Positions 26,552 through 35,927 of a DNA stretch of 45,019 nucleotides are shown piece by piece (position 1 is the stretch's first letter; each line of letters begins with the position of its first letter). The DNA comes from Rhodovibrio sodomensis (lineage in GTDB: Bacteria > Pseudomonadota > Alphaproteobacteria > Kiloniellales > Rhodovibrionaceae). The translations under genes and the position numbers were made by a program. The stretch is taken from NCBI RefSeq assembly GCF_016583645.1, contig NZ_NRRL01000032.1, forward strand, positions 9,752 to 54,770, read 5' to 3'. The notes below the pieces were generated by a model, which was not told the origin of the DNA, did not search any database, and was given only the letters and a program-made list of their open reading frames with translations.

Positions 26552-27589
26552 TTACGACCCGCCGTCCTCGTACTTGGCGATCGCTTGCTTGGCGGCTTCG
26601 ACCAGGGCTTCGCCGGGGATGCCGCGCTGCTTGGCCTGGTCGACCCAGCGCTGGGTCACCGACTGGGTGATCTCGTTGAACGCCTGGGTCTGCTTGGGGC
26701 TCAGCTGGATCACCGTGCCGCCGGACTCGCGCTGCAGTTCCTTGCCGGTCTGCTCCACCCGGTTCCACAGCTCGCCCATTTCGCGCGCGAAGGCGCGGTC
26801 GGTGGTCTCGTCGATCACCTGCTGCAAGCCGGCCGGCAGCTGTTCGTAGCGGTCCTTGTTCATGGCGAAGAGGAACACGCTGGTGCCGAAGCGGTTGCCG
26901 TCGGCGCCCTCGACCGAAAACTCGGTCAGTTGGTGCAGCTTGAGCGGCGCCATGATTTCGAACGGCACCAGTGCGCCGTCGACCGTGCCCTTGGAGAGCG
27001 CCTGCGGTAGCGCCGGAACCGGCATGCCGACCGGCTCCGCGCCCCAGGCCTCGATCATCCAGGCGCCGGTGCGCGACGGCGTGCGCAGTTTCAGCCCCTT
27101 CACGTCGGCCGGCTTGGTCACCTTGGTCTCGCGCAGGTGCAGGGCGTTGCCGGCGTGGACGTGGACCAGCAGCGGCTTGATCTCCTCGAAGTCGGCTTGC
27201 AGCCGGTCGAAGGTGTCCTGGATCGCGAGATTGGTCGCGCGCGCGTCGCCGGTGTGGACGTTGGGCAGCTCGAACACCTCGGTGCGCGGGAAAACGCCCG
27301 GGGTATAGCCGATCAGGGTCCAGATGATGTCGGCCGTGCCGTCGCGCGCCTGGCGGTACAGTTCCGGCGGCGTGCCGCCGAGCGACATCGACGGGAAGAT
27401 CTTGATCTCGATCCGCCCGTTGGAGCGTTTCTCGACCTCCTGGGCCCAAGGCTCGATCATCCGGGTGTGGGTCACCGAGTTGGGCGACAGGAAGTGGTGC
27501 ACCGTGAGCGTGACCTCCTGCGCCTGCGCGCTGCCGGCGATCAGGGCGCCGGCGCACACACCCGCCGCGCGCTTGAGCAGCCGTGTCAT
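26552..27589 (-). CDS. dctP: TRAP transporter substrate-binding protein DctP
   Basis: A 345-residue periplasmic solute-binding protein. The signal peptide is MTRLLKRAAGVCAGALIAGSAQA (cleavage near residue 23). The mature protein starts QEVTLTVHHFLSPNSVTHTRMIEPWAQEVEKRSNGRIEIKIFPSMSLGG, typical of DctP, and continues through KGLKLRTPSRTGAWMIEAWGAEPVGMPVPALPQALSKGTVDGALVPFE. The arginine in KLRTPS would bind the carboxylate of the ligand. ATG at 27589 with GGGGAGG six bases upstream. It is the first gene of the leftward dctP-Q-M-pobA unit and divergent from pcaD. The ligand is inferred to be an aromatic or related organic acid. Confidence 0.94.
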   Translation of the reverse strand: MTRLLKRAAGVCAGALIAGSAQAQEVTLTVHHFLSPNSVTHTRMIEPWAQEVEKRSNGRIEIKIFPSMSLGGTPPELYRQARDGTADIIWTLIGYTPGVFPRTEVFELPNVHTGDARATNLAIQDTFDRLQADFEEIKPLLVHVHAGNALHLRETKVTKPADVKGLKLRTPSRTGAWMIEAWGAEPVGMPVPALPQALSKGTVDGALVPFEIMAPLKLHQLTEFSVEGADGNRFGTSVFLFAMNKDRYEQLPAGLQQVIDETTDRAFAREMGELWNRVEQTGKELQRESGGTVIQLSPKQTQAFNEITQSVTQRWVDQAKQRGIPGEALVEAAKQAIAKYEDGGS

Positions 27590-27750
27590 GGGTTGCCTCC
27601 CCGTTAGAAGCGTGTCGTGTCGTGCTGGGTCGGACCGGTTCGGCCGGCCTCGTGGCTTGGCAGCGGGTGGCAGCTTAAGCGCTCGCACGGCGGCTGTGAA
27701 TTGCCGATGGCTGCCGGCTTTACAGCCGCGCCCGCCCGGCGCAGGCTTGG

Positions 27751-27790
27751 TCCCCGGGGATTGACCCCCGGGATCCGACGGTAATCGACC
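27751..27790 (+). promoter_or_regulatory. Possible pca operon operator/promoter
   Basis: The dctP-pcaD intergenic space contains the perfect palindrome TCCCCGGGGA (27751-27760) followed at once by TTGACC (27761-27766), a plausible -35, and CCCCCGGGA. A matching -10 is poor (TAATCG at 15-base spacing). A regulator could bind here to control both divergent units, but no regulator gene is adjacent. Confidence 0.3.
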
Positions 27791-27817
27791 CGGCCCAAAG
27801 GACGGACCCAGCGGACC

Positions 27818-28615
27818 ATGCAGGTGGTGGAAGCGAACGGCACTTACCTGAATAGCCGCCGCGACGGCACCCGCGGCGGTCCCACGGTCGTGTTCGCCAA
27901 CGCGCTCGGGACGGACCTGCGGCTGTGGGACGGCACGGTCGCCGCGTTGCCCCCGGGCCTGGATGTGCTGCGCTACGACACGCGCGGCCATGGCCTGTCG
28001 GGCGCGCCGGAACCGCCCTATGCGATGGCCGACCACGCCCGCGACCTGATCGGCCTGCTGGACGCGCACGGCATCGACAAGGCGGTGGTCTGCGGCATTT
28101 CGATCGGCGGCATGATCGCCCTGCAGGCCGCGCTCGACGCGCCGGAACGGATCGTCGGGGTGGTGGCGATGGACACCGGCCACAAGATCGGCTCCGCCGA
28201 CGGCTGGCAGCAGCGCATCGACAGCGTGCTGGCGGAAGGGCTGGGCAAGCTCGCCGACAGCATCGTGCTGGGCTGGCTGAGCGAGGGCTACCGCCGCGAC
28301 AACCCCGGGGCGGCGCAGGCGTGGCGCCACATGATCGCGCGCACGCCCGACCCGCGCGGCTACACCGGCAGCTGTGCCGCGCTGCGCGACACCGACCTGA
28401 CGCCGCGGCTGTCGGAGCTGCGGCAGCCCGCCCTGGTGCTGTGCGGCAGCGACGATCCCTCGACCCCGCCGGACCTGAACCGGGCGCTCGCGGGGCTGCT
28501 GGCGAACGCCCGCTACCGGGAGATCGCGGACACCAAGCACCTGCCGTGCATCGAGAAACCGCACGAGGTCGCGGGCCTGATCGCGGCGTTCGTGCAGGAG
28601 ACGACCGGTGGCTGA
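27818..28615 (+). CDS. pcaD: 3-oxoadipate enol-lactonase
   Basis: A 265-residue alpha/beta hydrolase that opens beta-ketoadipate enol-lactone to beta-ketoadipate. FANALGTDLRLWD is the oxyanion-hole strand, LRYDTRGHGLSGAPEPPYAMADHARDLIGLLDAHGI a block highly typical of PcaD, CGISIGGMIALQAAL the nucleophile elbow (GISIGG), LCGSDDPSTPP the acidic residue and DTKHLPCIEKP the histidine. First gene of the rightward pca operon; its TGA overlaps the pcaC GTG start by 8 bases. The start at ATG 27818 has AAAGGACGG upstream. PcaD is separate here and not fused to PcaC. Confidence 0.94.
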   Translation: MQVVEANGTYLNSRRDGTRGGPTVVFANALGTDLRLWDGTVAALPPGLDVLRYDTRGHGLSGAPEPPYAMADHARDLIGLLDAHGIDKAVVCGISIGGMIALQAALDAPERIVGVVAMDTGHKIGSADGWQQRIDSVLAEGLGKLADSIVLGWLSEGYRRDNPGAAQAWRHMIARTPDPRGYTGSCAALRDTDLTPRLSELRQPALVLCGSDDPSTPPDLNRALAGLLANARYREIADTKHLPCIEKPHEVAGLIAAFVQETTGG

Positions 28616-29015
28616 CCAGCGCTACCAGCAAGGCATGCAGGTCCGCCGCGCGGTGCTGGGCGACGCCCACGTCGACCGGGCGCAGGCGAACACGACCGAA
28701 ATCGACGCCGACTTCCAGCAGTTCATCACCGAGGTCGCCTGGGGCAGCGTGTGGACGCGCGCGGGCCTGAGCCGGCCGCGGCGCAGCCTGCTGACCATCG
28801 CCATGCTGGCCGCGCTCGGCCACCACGACGAACTCGCGATGCACCTGCGCGCCACCGCCAATACCGGCGTTAGCCGCGAAGAGGTCAAGGAAACCCTGCT
28901 GCAGGTCGCGGTCTACGCCGGCGTGCCCGCCGCCAACGCGGCCTTCGCCGTCGCCAAGCGGGTGTTCGCGGAGATCGACGCCGGGGCGCACGGCGGGACG
29001 GAGGGCGGGTCGTGA
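28608..29015 (+). CDS. pcaC: 4-carboxymuconolactone decarboxylase
   Basis: A 135-residue AhpD-like/CMD-fold protein that decarboxylates gamma-carboxymuconolactone to the enol-lactone used by PcaD. RRAVLGDAHVDRAQANTTEIDADFQQFITEVAWGSVWTRAGLSRPRRSLLTIAMLAALGHHDELAMHLRAT is a strongly PcaC-like stretch, ending with the conserved EVKETLLQVAVYAGVPAANAAF helix. GTG start at 28608 inside the end of pcaD; its TGA overlaps the pcaH GTG start (GTGA at 29012-29015), showing tight translational coupling. Length is normal. Confidence 0.95.
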   Translation: MADQRYQQGMQVRRAVLGDAHVDRAQANTTEIDADFQQFITEVAWGSVWTRAGLSRPRRSLLTIAMLAALGHHDELAMHLRATANTGVSREEVKETLLQVAVYAGVPAANAAFAVAKRVFAEIDAGAHGGTEGGS

Positions 29016-29731
29016 GCGTCGGCAGGTTCAGCGCGCGCGACTGGGACAGCCACCCCCCGCTGATCGCGCCGGACTACAAGTCGACCCGCCAGCGCGGGCC
29101 CGGCCAGCCGCTGGTGCCGCTCGACGGCGACCTGCCGGAGGCCGCCGGTCCCAGCTTCGACGCAGGGACGATCGACGCCGTCCAGGCCGACCTGACCGCC
29201 AACGCCCGGGTCAACGCCGAACCGATCGGCGAGCGCATCGTGGTCGCCGGCCGGGTGCTGGACGAGGCCGGGCGCGGCGTGCCGCACACCCTGGTCGAGG
29301 TCTGGCAGGCCAACGCCGCCGGCCGCTACGTCCACACCCGCGACCAGCACGACGCCCCGCTCGACCCGAACTTTCTGGGCGCGGGTCACGCGTTGACCGA
29401 CGCCGACGGTCGCTATGCCTTCCGCACGATCAAGCCGGGCGCCTATCCGTGGGGCAACCACCCCAACGCCTGGCGGCCGAACCACATCCACGTCTCCGTG
29501 ATCGGCCCCGCGCTGGCGACCCGGCTGGTGACCCAGATGTACTTCCCGGGCGATCCGCTGCTGGACGCCGACCCGATCTTCCTGGCGACGCCGCGCGCCG
29601 CCCGGCCGCGCCTGATCGCCCAGTTCGACTGGTCGCTGACCGAACCGGGCATCGCGCTCGGCTACCGCTTCGACGTCGTGCTGCGCGGGCGCGACCGGAC
29701 CCCGCCGGACGCAGGGCACGCCGATGGCTGA
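29012..29731 (+). CDS. pcaH: Protocatechuate 3,4-dioxygenase, beta subunit
   Basis: A 239-residue intradiol dioxygenase subunit that carries the ferric iron and cleaves protocatechuate to 3-carboxy-cis,cis-muconate together with PcaG. RDWDSHPPLIAPDYKSTRQRGP is the PcaH N-terminal tail, VAGRVLDEAGRGVPHTLVEVWQANAAGRYVH the core strand set, and DGRYAFRTIKPGAYPWGNHPNAWRPNHIHVSVIG contains the metal-binding Tyr (GAYPW) and His residues (HIHVS). The PcaG gene overlaps its end by 8 bases, as usual for this heteromer. Confidence 0.95.
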   Translation: MSVGRFSARDWDSHPPLIAPDYKSTRQRGPGQPLVPLDGDLPEAAGPSFDAGTIDAVQADLTANARVNAEPIGERIVVAGRVLDEAGRGVPHTLVEVWQANAAGRYVHTRDQHDAPLDPNFLGAGHALTDADGRYAFRTIKPGAYPWGNHPNAWRPNHIHVSVIGPALATRLVTQMYFPGDPLLDADPIFLATPRAARPRLIAQFDWSLTEPGIALGYRFDVVLRGRDRTPPDAGHADG

Positions 29732-30329
29732 CGGCGGTTTCCCCGGGCAGACGCCGTCCCAGACGGTCGGGCCGTTCTTCGCCTACGGCTTGGTGCCGGG
29801 GCAGTACGGCTATCCGCTGCCCGATCCGGTGGGCGCCGACCTGACCGGATCCGACGTCGCCGGGCCGCGGATCTGGCTGACCGGCCGCGTGCTGGACGCA
29901 GACGGCGCCCCGGTCGACGATGCGCTGGTCGAGATCTGGCAGGCCGACGCCGACGGCCGGTTGCCGACACGCGCGGGTCTCGGCGGCGGCAACCGGCCGG
30001 GCTTCCGCGGCTTTGGGCGCTGCGGGACCGGCACGGACCCGGAGAGCCGGTTCGTCTTCCGCACCGTCAAGCCGGGCGCGGTCGCGGCGGGCGCCGCCCC
30101 GCACGTCAGCCTGGTCGTGTTCGCGCGCGGCCTGCTCAACCATCTGTTCACCCGGGTCTACTTCGCCGACGAGGCGGCGGCCAACGCCGCCGATCCCGTC
30201 TTGGCCCAGGTGCCGGCCGACCGTCGCGAGACCCTGACGGCGGAGCGCCAGGAGACGCCCGACGGAGCCGTCTACCGGCATGACATCCGGCTTCAGGGGC
30301 CGGGCGAAACGGTGTTCTTCGACCTCTGA
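29724..30329 (+). CDS. pcaG: Protocatechuate 3,4-dioxygenase, alpha subunit
   Basis: A 201-residue non-iron subunit paired with PcaH. QTPSQTVGPFFAYGLVPGQYGYPL is the characteristic PcaG opening, followed by LTGRVLDADGAPVDDALVEIWQADADGRLPT, RFVFRTVKPGA, HVSLVVFARGLLNHLFTRVYFADEA and the C-terminal YRHDIRLQGPGETVFFDL. The iron ligands found in PcaH are not conserved here, as expected. ATG at 29724 within the end of pcaH. The following BKACE gene begins 38 bases downstream on the same strand. Confidence 0.95.
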   Translation: MADGGFPGQTPSQTVGPFFAYGLVPGQYGYPLPDPVGADLTGSDVAGPRIWLTGRVLDADGAPVDDALVEIWQADADGRLPTRAGLGGGNRPGFRGFGRCGTGTDPESRFVFRTVKPGAVAAGAAPHVSLVVFARGLLNHLFTRVYFADEAAANAADPVLAQVPADRRETLTAERQETPDGAVYRHDIRLQGPGETVFFDL

Positions 30330-30367
30330 GCGCGGGTCCCGAGACCCGAGCATCCAAAGGCGGCTTC

Positions 30368-31210
30368 ATGACCGATCCCTGCATCATCACCGTCGCGATC
30401 ACCGGCTCGGTTCCGCGCAAGGAACACACCTCCGCGGTGCCGATCACGGTGGCCGAGCAGGTCGAGAGCACCCACGCCGCCTGGGAGGCCGGGGCTTCGA
30501 TCGCCCACGTCCACGTGCGCGACGACGACGAGAGCCCGTCGTCGGATCCCGACAAGTTCGCCCGCTACCAGGACGGCGTGCGCAAGCACTGCCCGGGCAT
30601 GATCGTGCAGTTCTCCACCGGCGGGCGCGGCCGCGCGGCGGCGGAGCGCGGCAGCATGCTGCAGCTGGCGCCCGACATGGCCTCGCTCGCCACCGGCAGC
30701 TGCAACTTCCCGACCATGATCTACGAGAACCACCCCGATCTGGTGGCCGATCTGGCGGCGGCGATGCAGCGTCACGGCGTCAAGCCGGAGATCGAGGTGT
30801 TCGACCTGTCGATGCTCTACACCGCGTTCGACATGGCCGCGCGTGGCGAGCTGAGCGCGCCGCTGCACGTGCAGTTCGTCCTGGGGATCAAGAACGCCAT
30901 GCCGGCCAACCGCGAGGTGCTGGAATTCCAGATCGACCAGCTCGACAAGCACATGCCGGAAGCGACCTGGACCGCCGCCGGGATCGGCCGGCACCAGCTG
31001 ACCGTCAACCACTGGGCGCTGGAGTTGGGCGGACACTGCCGCACCGGGCTGGAGGACAACATCCGCTTCGACAAGGACCGGCTGGCGGCCAGCAACGCCG
31101 AACTGGTGCAGCGCGTCGCCCAGCTCTGCGGCGACTACGGCCGGCACCCGGCGAGCTGCGCGGAAGCGCGCCGGTTGCTGTCGCTGCCGCAAACGGTCCC
31201 GGCCGGCTGA
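30368..31210 (+). CDS. BKACE family beta-keto acid cleavage enzyme (DUF849)
   Basis: A 280-residue TIM-barrel protein of the 3-keto-5-aminohexanoate cleavage enzyme (BKACE) family. These zinc enzymes condense a beta-keto acid with acetyl-CoA and release acetoacetate plus a new acyl-CoA. CIITVAITGSVPRKEHTSAVPITVAEQ is the family N-terminus, AHVHVRDD supplies His47 and His49 (HxHxR zinc site), and STGGRGR, EIEVFDLSMLY and GGHCRTGLEDNI are further signature blocks. It sits between pcaG and pcaB. No pcaI, pcaJ or pcaF is in the window. I infer that the substrate is beta-ketoadipate, giving succinyl-CoA plus acetoacetate. Family is firm; substrate is inference. Confidence 0.9.
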   Translation: MTDPCIITVAITGSVPRKEHTSAVPITVAEQVESTHAAWEAGASIAHVHVRDDDESPSSDPDKFARYQDGVRKHCPGMIVQFSTGGRGRAAAERGSMLQLAPDMASLATGSCNFPTMIYENHPDLVADLAAAMQRHGVKPEIEVFDLSMLYTAFDMAARGELSAPLHVQFVLGIKNAMPANREVLEFQIDQLDKHMPEATWTAAGIGRHQLTVNHWALELGGHCRTGLEDNIRFDKDRLAASNAELVQRVAQLCGDYGRHPASCAEARRLLSLPQTVPAG

Positions 31211-31229
31211 CGACGGCCGGGAGGTGAGT

Positions 31230-32588
31230 GTGTCCGCGTTCGATTCCGCCCTGACCGGCGACCTGCTCGCGGACGCGGACGTCCGGGCGCTATTCTCCGA
31301 CAGCCGCAGGATCGCCGACATGCTGCGGGTCGAGAGCGGGCTGGCGTGCGCCCAGGCCCGGCTGGGCGTGATCCCGCCCGGGGTGGCGTGCCGGATCGTC
31401 GATGCCGGCACCGCGCTCCAGCCGGACCTTGCCGCGATCGGCGCGGCGACCGCGCGCGATGGCGTGCCGGTCCCGGAATTGGTCCGCCAGCTGCGCGCCG
31501 CGCTGGACGCCGAGGCCGCGGCCTACGTGCACTACGGCGCGACCAGCCAGGACATCGTCGACACCGCGGGCGTGCTGGCCCTGCGCGACCTGTGCGATCT
31601 GGTCGACCGGCGGGCCCGCGATCTGGTCCAGCGGCTGGCCGCGCTGGCTGCCCGGCACCGGGCGACCCTGTGTCTGGCGCGTACGCGGACCCAGCCGGCG
31701 GTGCCGACCAGCTTCGGGCTGCGGGCGCTTGCCTGGGCGAGGCCGCTGTCGCGCGAACGCGCGCGCCTGGCGGCGCTGCGCGGCGAGGTCCTGTGCGTGC
31801 AGTTCGGCGGGGCGGCGGGGAACCTGTCGGCGCTCGGCGATCGTGGGCCGGCGGTGGCGGACGCGCTGGCCGGCGAGCTGGGCCTGGCGCCGTCGGTTCC
31901 CGCCTGGCACGGCGAGCGCGACGGACTGCTCGCGCTGACCGACGCCCTGGCGCGGATCGCCGGCGCGCTTGGCAAGCTGGGCCAGGACGTCGCCCACGGC
32001 TGCCAGGCGGAGGTCGCGGAACTGCGCCTGTCGAGCGGCGGCGGCTCGTCCACCATGCCGAACAAGGCCAACCCGGTGGCCGCGGAAACGCTGGTCGCGC
32101 TGGCCCGGCACGCCGCCGGCAGCCTGGCCGCCGCGCACCAGGCCCAGCTGCACGCGCTGGAGCGCGACGGCGCGGCCTGGACGCTGGAATGGCTCAACCT
32201 GCCGCAAGTGGCCATGGCCGCCGGTGGCGGCCTGGCCCGGGCGCGCGCGGTGCTGGACGCGCTTACGGTCGATACCCACCGGATGGCCGCGGCGGTGACC
32301 GGCGGGGCCGGCCTGCCGATGGCAGAGGCCGCCAGCTTCGCCCTCGCCGAGCACGTGCCGCGGGTGGACGCCCAAGCGACCGTCGCCGCAGCGTGCCGTA
32401 CGGCAAGCGACGCGGGCGAACACCTGCTGGACGTGCTGGCCCGGCAGAGCGACGCCGCGGTGGACTGGGCCGACCTGCGCCGAGCGGAGCGCCTGCTCGG
32501 CCCGGCGCCGGATCTGGTCGACCGCGCCCTGAGCCAGCTGGCGTCCGACGAGCGCCAAGGCGAAACCGGCAAGCCGCGCACGAAGTGA
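31230..32588 (+). CDS. pcaB: 3-carboxy-cis,cis-muconate cycloisomerase
   Basis: About 452 residues of the fumarase/aspartase (class II PcaB) superfamily. The enzyme lactonises 3-carboxymuconate to gamma-carboxymuconolactone, the PcaC substrate. VHYGATSQDIVDTAGVLALRDL and RTRTQPAVPTSFGLRALAWA are the substrate-binding blocks, and SSGGGSSTMPNKANPVAAETLVAL is the flexible signature loop (GSSxMPxKxNP). A GGAGG at 31220-31224 best fits the GTG at 31230; a GTG at 31224 overlaps it. It is the last pca gene, 19 bases after the BKACE gene, so the operon order pcaD-C-H-G-bkace-pcaB covers all steps from protocatechuate to beta-ketoadipate. Confidence 0.94.
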   Translation: MSAFDSALTGDLLADADVRALFSDSRRIADMLRVESGLACAQARLGVIPPGVACRIVDAGTALQPDLAAIGAATARDGVPVPELVRQLRAALDAEAAAYVHYGATSQDIVDTAGVLALRDLCDLVDRRARDLVQRLAALAARHRATLCLARTRTQPAVPTSFGLRALAWARPLSRERARLAALRGEVLCVQFGGAAGNLSALGDRGPAVADALAGELGLAPSVPAWHGERDGLLALTDALARIAGALGKLGQDVAHGCQAEVAELRLSSGGGSSTMPNKANPVAAETLVALARHAAGSLAAAHQAQLHALERDGAAWTLEWLNLPQVAMAAGGGLARARAVLDALTVDTHRMAAAVTGGAGLPMAEAASFALAEHVPRVDAQATVAAACRTASDAGEHLLDVLARQSDAAVDWADLRRAERLLGPAPDLVDRALSQLASDERQGETGKPRTK

Positions 32589-32657
32589 ACGATTTGTTAA
32601 CGCCCGCGGCGCTACCGTGACGCGCTGCGGCAGGTAGATCGAGCGGGGCGAGACAGG

Positions 32658-34319
<1,662 letters not shown>

Positions 34320-34335
34320 GGGAGGCCCGCGGCCG

Positions 34336-34569
34336 CTACTGCTGATCGCCCGGGGCCCCGGGGTCCTTCGGGCCGGCGCGTCCGGCTGGCTGCTCCGCGA
34401 ACGCCATCAGCATGGCGAGGAACCAGCCGACCACCGTCCAGCCGGCGAGGATATTGACCAGCGCGATCGCGCGGGTGCGCCGGTGCTTGAAATAGAGCGC
34501 GACGCCGAGCGGCAGCAGGTAGCCGACCATGGCGATCGCCATCACGCTGTAGAACTCCACGACGGGCAT
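34336..34569 (-). CDS. T4 Imm-like superinfection immunity family small membrane protein
   Basis: A 77-residue protein with two membrane helices (VMAIAMVGYLLPLGVALYF and AIALVNILAGWTVVGWFLAMLMAF) separated by a basic loop KHRRTR, then a Pro/Gly-rich tail. The pattern LP..VA...KHR....I...N...GWT..GW..A is that of the family named after T4 Imm. In the phage this protein blocks entry of a second phage DNA; chromosomal homologues are common and mostly unstudied. It stands alone between convergent or divergent neighbours with no phage genes nearby, so a defence role is not demonstrated. Start at the ATG at 34569. Confidence 0.75.
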   Translation of the reverse strand: MPVVEFYSVMAIAMVGYLLPLGVALYFKHRRTRAIALVNILAGWTVVGWFLAMLMAFAEQPAGRAGPKDPGAPGDQQ

Positions 34570-34639
34570 GCCTGCCGACCTCCGGTGAATCGCGCTCGAT
34601 CTGGTTGGATGCTGCTCTGAAACGGGGTTGGGCAGCCGG

Positions 34640-35407
34640 TCAGCGCAGCATCGCGCCGCCGTTGACCTCGATCACCTGACCGGTGACGTAGCCCGACAGG
34701 GCAGGGCTGGCGAGGTAGAGGAAGGTCCCGACGAGGTCTTGCGGCGCGCCCAGCCGGCCCAGCGGGATCTTGCCCTTGGCGCTTTCCAGCTGCTGCGGGG
34801 TCGAGGCGACCTCGTGGAAGCGGGTGTCCACCGTGCCCGGCGACACCGCGTTCACCCGGATCGCCGCGTCTGCCAGTTCCTTCGCCAGCGACCGGGTGAA
34901 CGACACCACGAACCCCTTGGTCCCGGCATAGACGGCGATGCCGCCGCTGCCCCCGGACAGCGCGGCGATCGAACTGGTGGTGATGATCGCCCCGCCGCCG
35001 GCCGCGCGCAGGTAGGGCACCGCCGCCTGGCTGGCGACGAACACCGAGCGCTGGTTCAGGTCGACCAGACTGTCGTAGTGCGCGTCGTCGATCTGTTCGA
35101 TCGGCGTCCGGCCGTGGGTGCCGCCGGCGTTGTTGATCAGGACGTCCAGCCCGCCCTCGGCCCCGGCGAACTCCGAGACGACCGCGCGCAGGGCGGCGGG
35201 ATCGCGCACGTCGGCCTTGAGCAGGCGGGCGCGGCCGCCGGCGGCCTCAACGTCCTGCGCGACCGCCTGCGCGGGCTCGGCGCTGGCGTTGTAGTGCACG
35301 CCGACGCGCGCGCCCTGGGCGCCGAACGCCCGCGCCACGGCGGCCCCGATGCCCGTGCTCGCACCGGTGATCAGCACCCGTTTGTCGCGCAGATCTTCGA
35401 ACGACAT
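34640..35407 (-). CDS. SDR family NAD(P)-dependent oxidoreductase
   Basis: A 255-residue classical short-chain dehydrogenase. RVLITGASTGIGAAVARAFGAQGARVGVHY has the TGxxxGIG cofactor loop, LINNAGGTHG the NNAG motif, IITTSSIAALSGG the catalytic Ser and YAGTKGFVVSFTRSLAKEL the YxxxK pair; VNAVSPGTVDTRFH and SGYVTGQVIEVNGG complete the fold. It most resembles 3-oxoacyl-ACP reductase/glucose dehydrogenase-like SDRs, but the substrate cannot be assigned. ATG at 35407. It is divergent from the iron-box operon that begins at about 35520; the two promoters share the 150-bp gap. Confidence 0.9.
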   Translation of the reverse strand: MSFEDLRDKRVLITGASTGIGAAVARAFGAQGARVGVHYNASAEPAQAVAQDVEAAGGRARLLKADVRDPAALRAVVSEFAGAEGGLDVLINNAGGTHGRTPIEQIDDAHYDSLVDLNQRSVFVASQAAVPYLRAAGGGAIITTSSIAALSGGSGGIAVYAGTKGFVVSFTRSLAKELADAAIRVNAVSPGTVDTRFHEVASTPQQLESAKGKIPLGRLGAPQDLVGTFLYLASPALSGYVTGQVIEVNGGAMLR

Positions 35408-35492
35408 GACCGCTCCCTAGCGTGGCGATGTTGCGGCCGGAGCCTAACCGACTCGGACCCGCGTGTCAGGCCGATGCTCGGGCGGCCTCCGA

Positions 35493-35543
35493 TTGACAGG
35501 CCGCGCGTCCCGCCGCTATCTTGCAGGTGAGAATGATCTGCAA
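35493..35543 (+). promoter_or_regulatory. Strong promoter overlapped by Fur-like palindrome
   Basis: TTGACA (35493-35498), an 18-base spacer and TATCTT (35517-35522) form a near-consensus sigma-70-type promoter. Immediately over the -10/+1 lies a 23-bp palindrome (35521-35543) with 6-bp arms TTGCAG and CTGCAA around GTGAGAATGAT. The core TGAGAATGAT is typical of Fur-family iron boxes, and the position would let a bound repressor exclude RNA polymerase. Iron control is inference. Confidence 0.6.
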
Positions 35544-35558
35544 TTACAGGAGCCGGGC

Positions 35559-35669
35559 GTGAAACCGACGCCACCCTGGAACGGCAGGCATCCGGGCCGT
35601 GGTGACGGTCCTTGGCAGACGCGGCAACCGCGTAACGATGCGCGGCGGCCGCAGGGTTCTCCGGTATGA
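35559..35669 (+). CDS. 36-residue leader-like small protein
   Basis: A GTG at 35559 has AGGAG six bases upstream (35548-35552) and opens a 36-codon frame (MKPTPPWNGRHPGRGDGPWQ... to TGA at 35667-35669). The product is basic, rich in Gly, Pro, Arg and Trp, with no membrane helix and no recognised family. Its TGA overlaps the ATG of the next frame (ATGA, 35666-35669), so it could act as a translated leader coupling to the 85-residue protein. Evidence for translation is only the ribosome-binding site, promoter and overlap. Confidence 0.5.
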   Translation: MKPTPPWNGRHPGRGDGPWQTRQPRNDARRPQGSPV

Positions 35670-35923
35670 GGCGCGCGCGCGACATGACCGCAACGCTGGG
35701 CGAAACCTACGCGAGCCGCGACGGCCAAACGACCGGCGCGGCCGCCGGACAGACGGCGCCGTACGCGGGCGCGCGCCGGTCCCGGTCGGTGCGTCGGGTG
35801 CGGCGGGACCTGACGACCGGGCTCGCGCAGACCGCGGGCAGCCACCGGGTCGCCGCGGCGATGGTCGGCCTGCTCGCCGGGGTCGCGCTCGCCGGCGCGT
35901 GTGTCCAGGCCGTCGCGGGGTAG
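35666..35923 (+). CDS. Small protein with C-terminal membrane helix, unknown function
   Basis: An 85-residue frame starting at ATG 35666, coupled to the preceding 36-codon frame; a second ATG at 35684 (MTATLGETY) is an alternative. The N-terminal half is polar, the middle is Arg-rich (RRSRSVRRVRRDL), and the C-terminus has one hydrophobic segment (VAAAMVGLLAGVALAGACVQAVAG) that ends the protein, as in a tail anchor. I recognise no family. The DUF1289 gene begins 4 bases after its TAG, and all lie behind the Fur-like box. Coding potential is supported mainly by the compact arrangement. Confidence 0.5.
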   Translation: MRRARDMTATLGETYASRDGQTTGAAAGQTAPYAGARRSRSVRRVRRDLTTGLAQTAGSHRVAAAMVGLLAGVALAGACVQAVAG

Positions 35924-35927
35924 CGGC

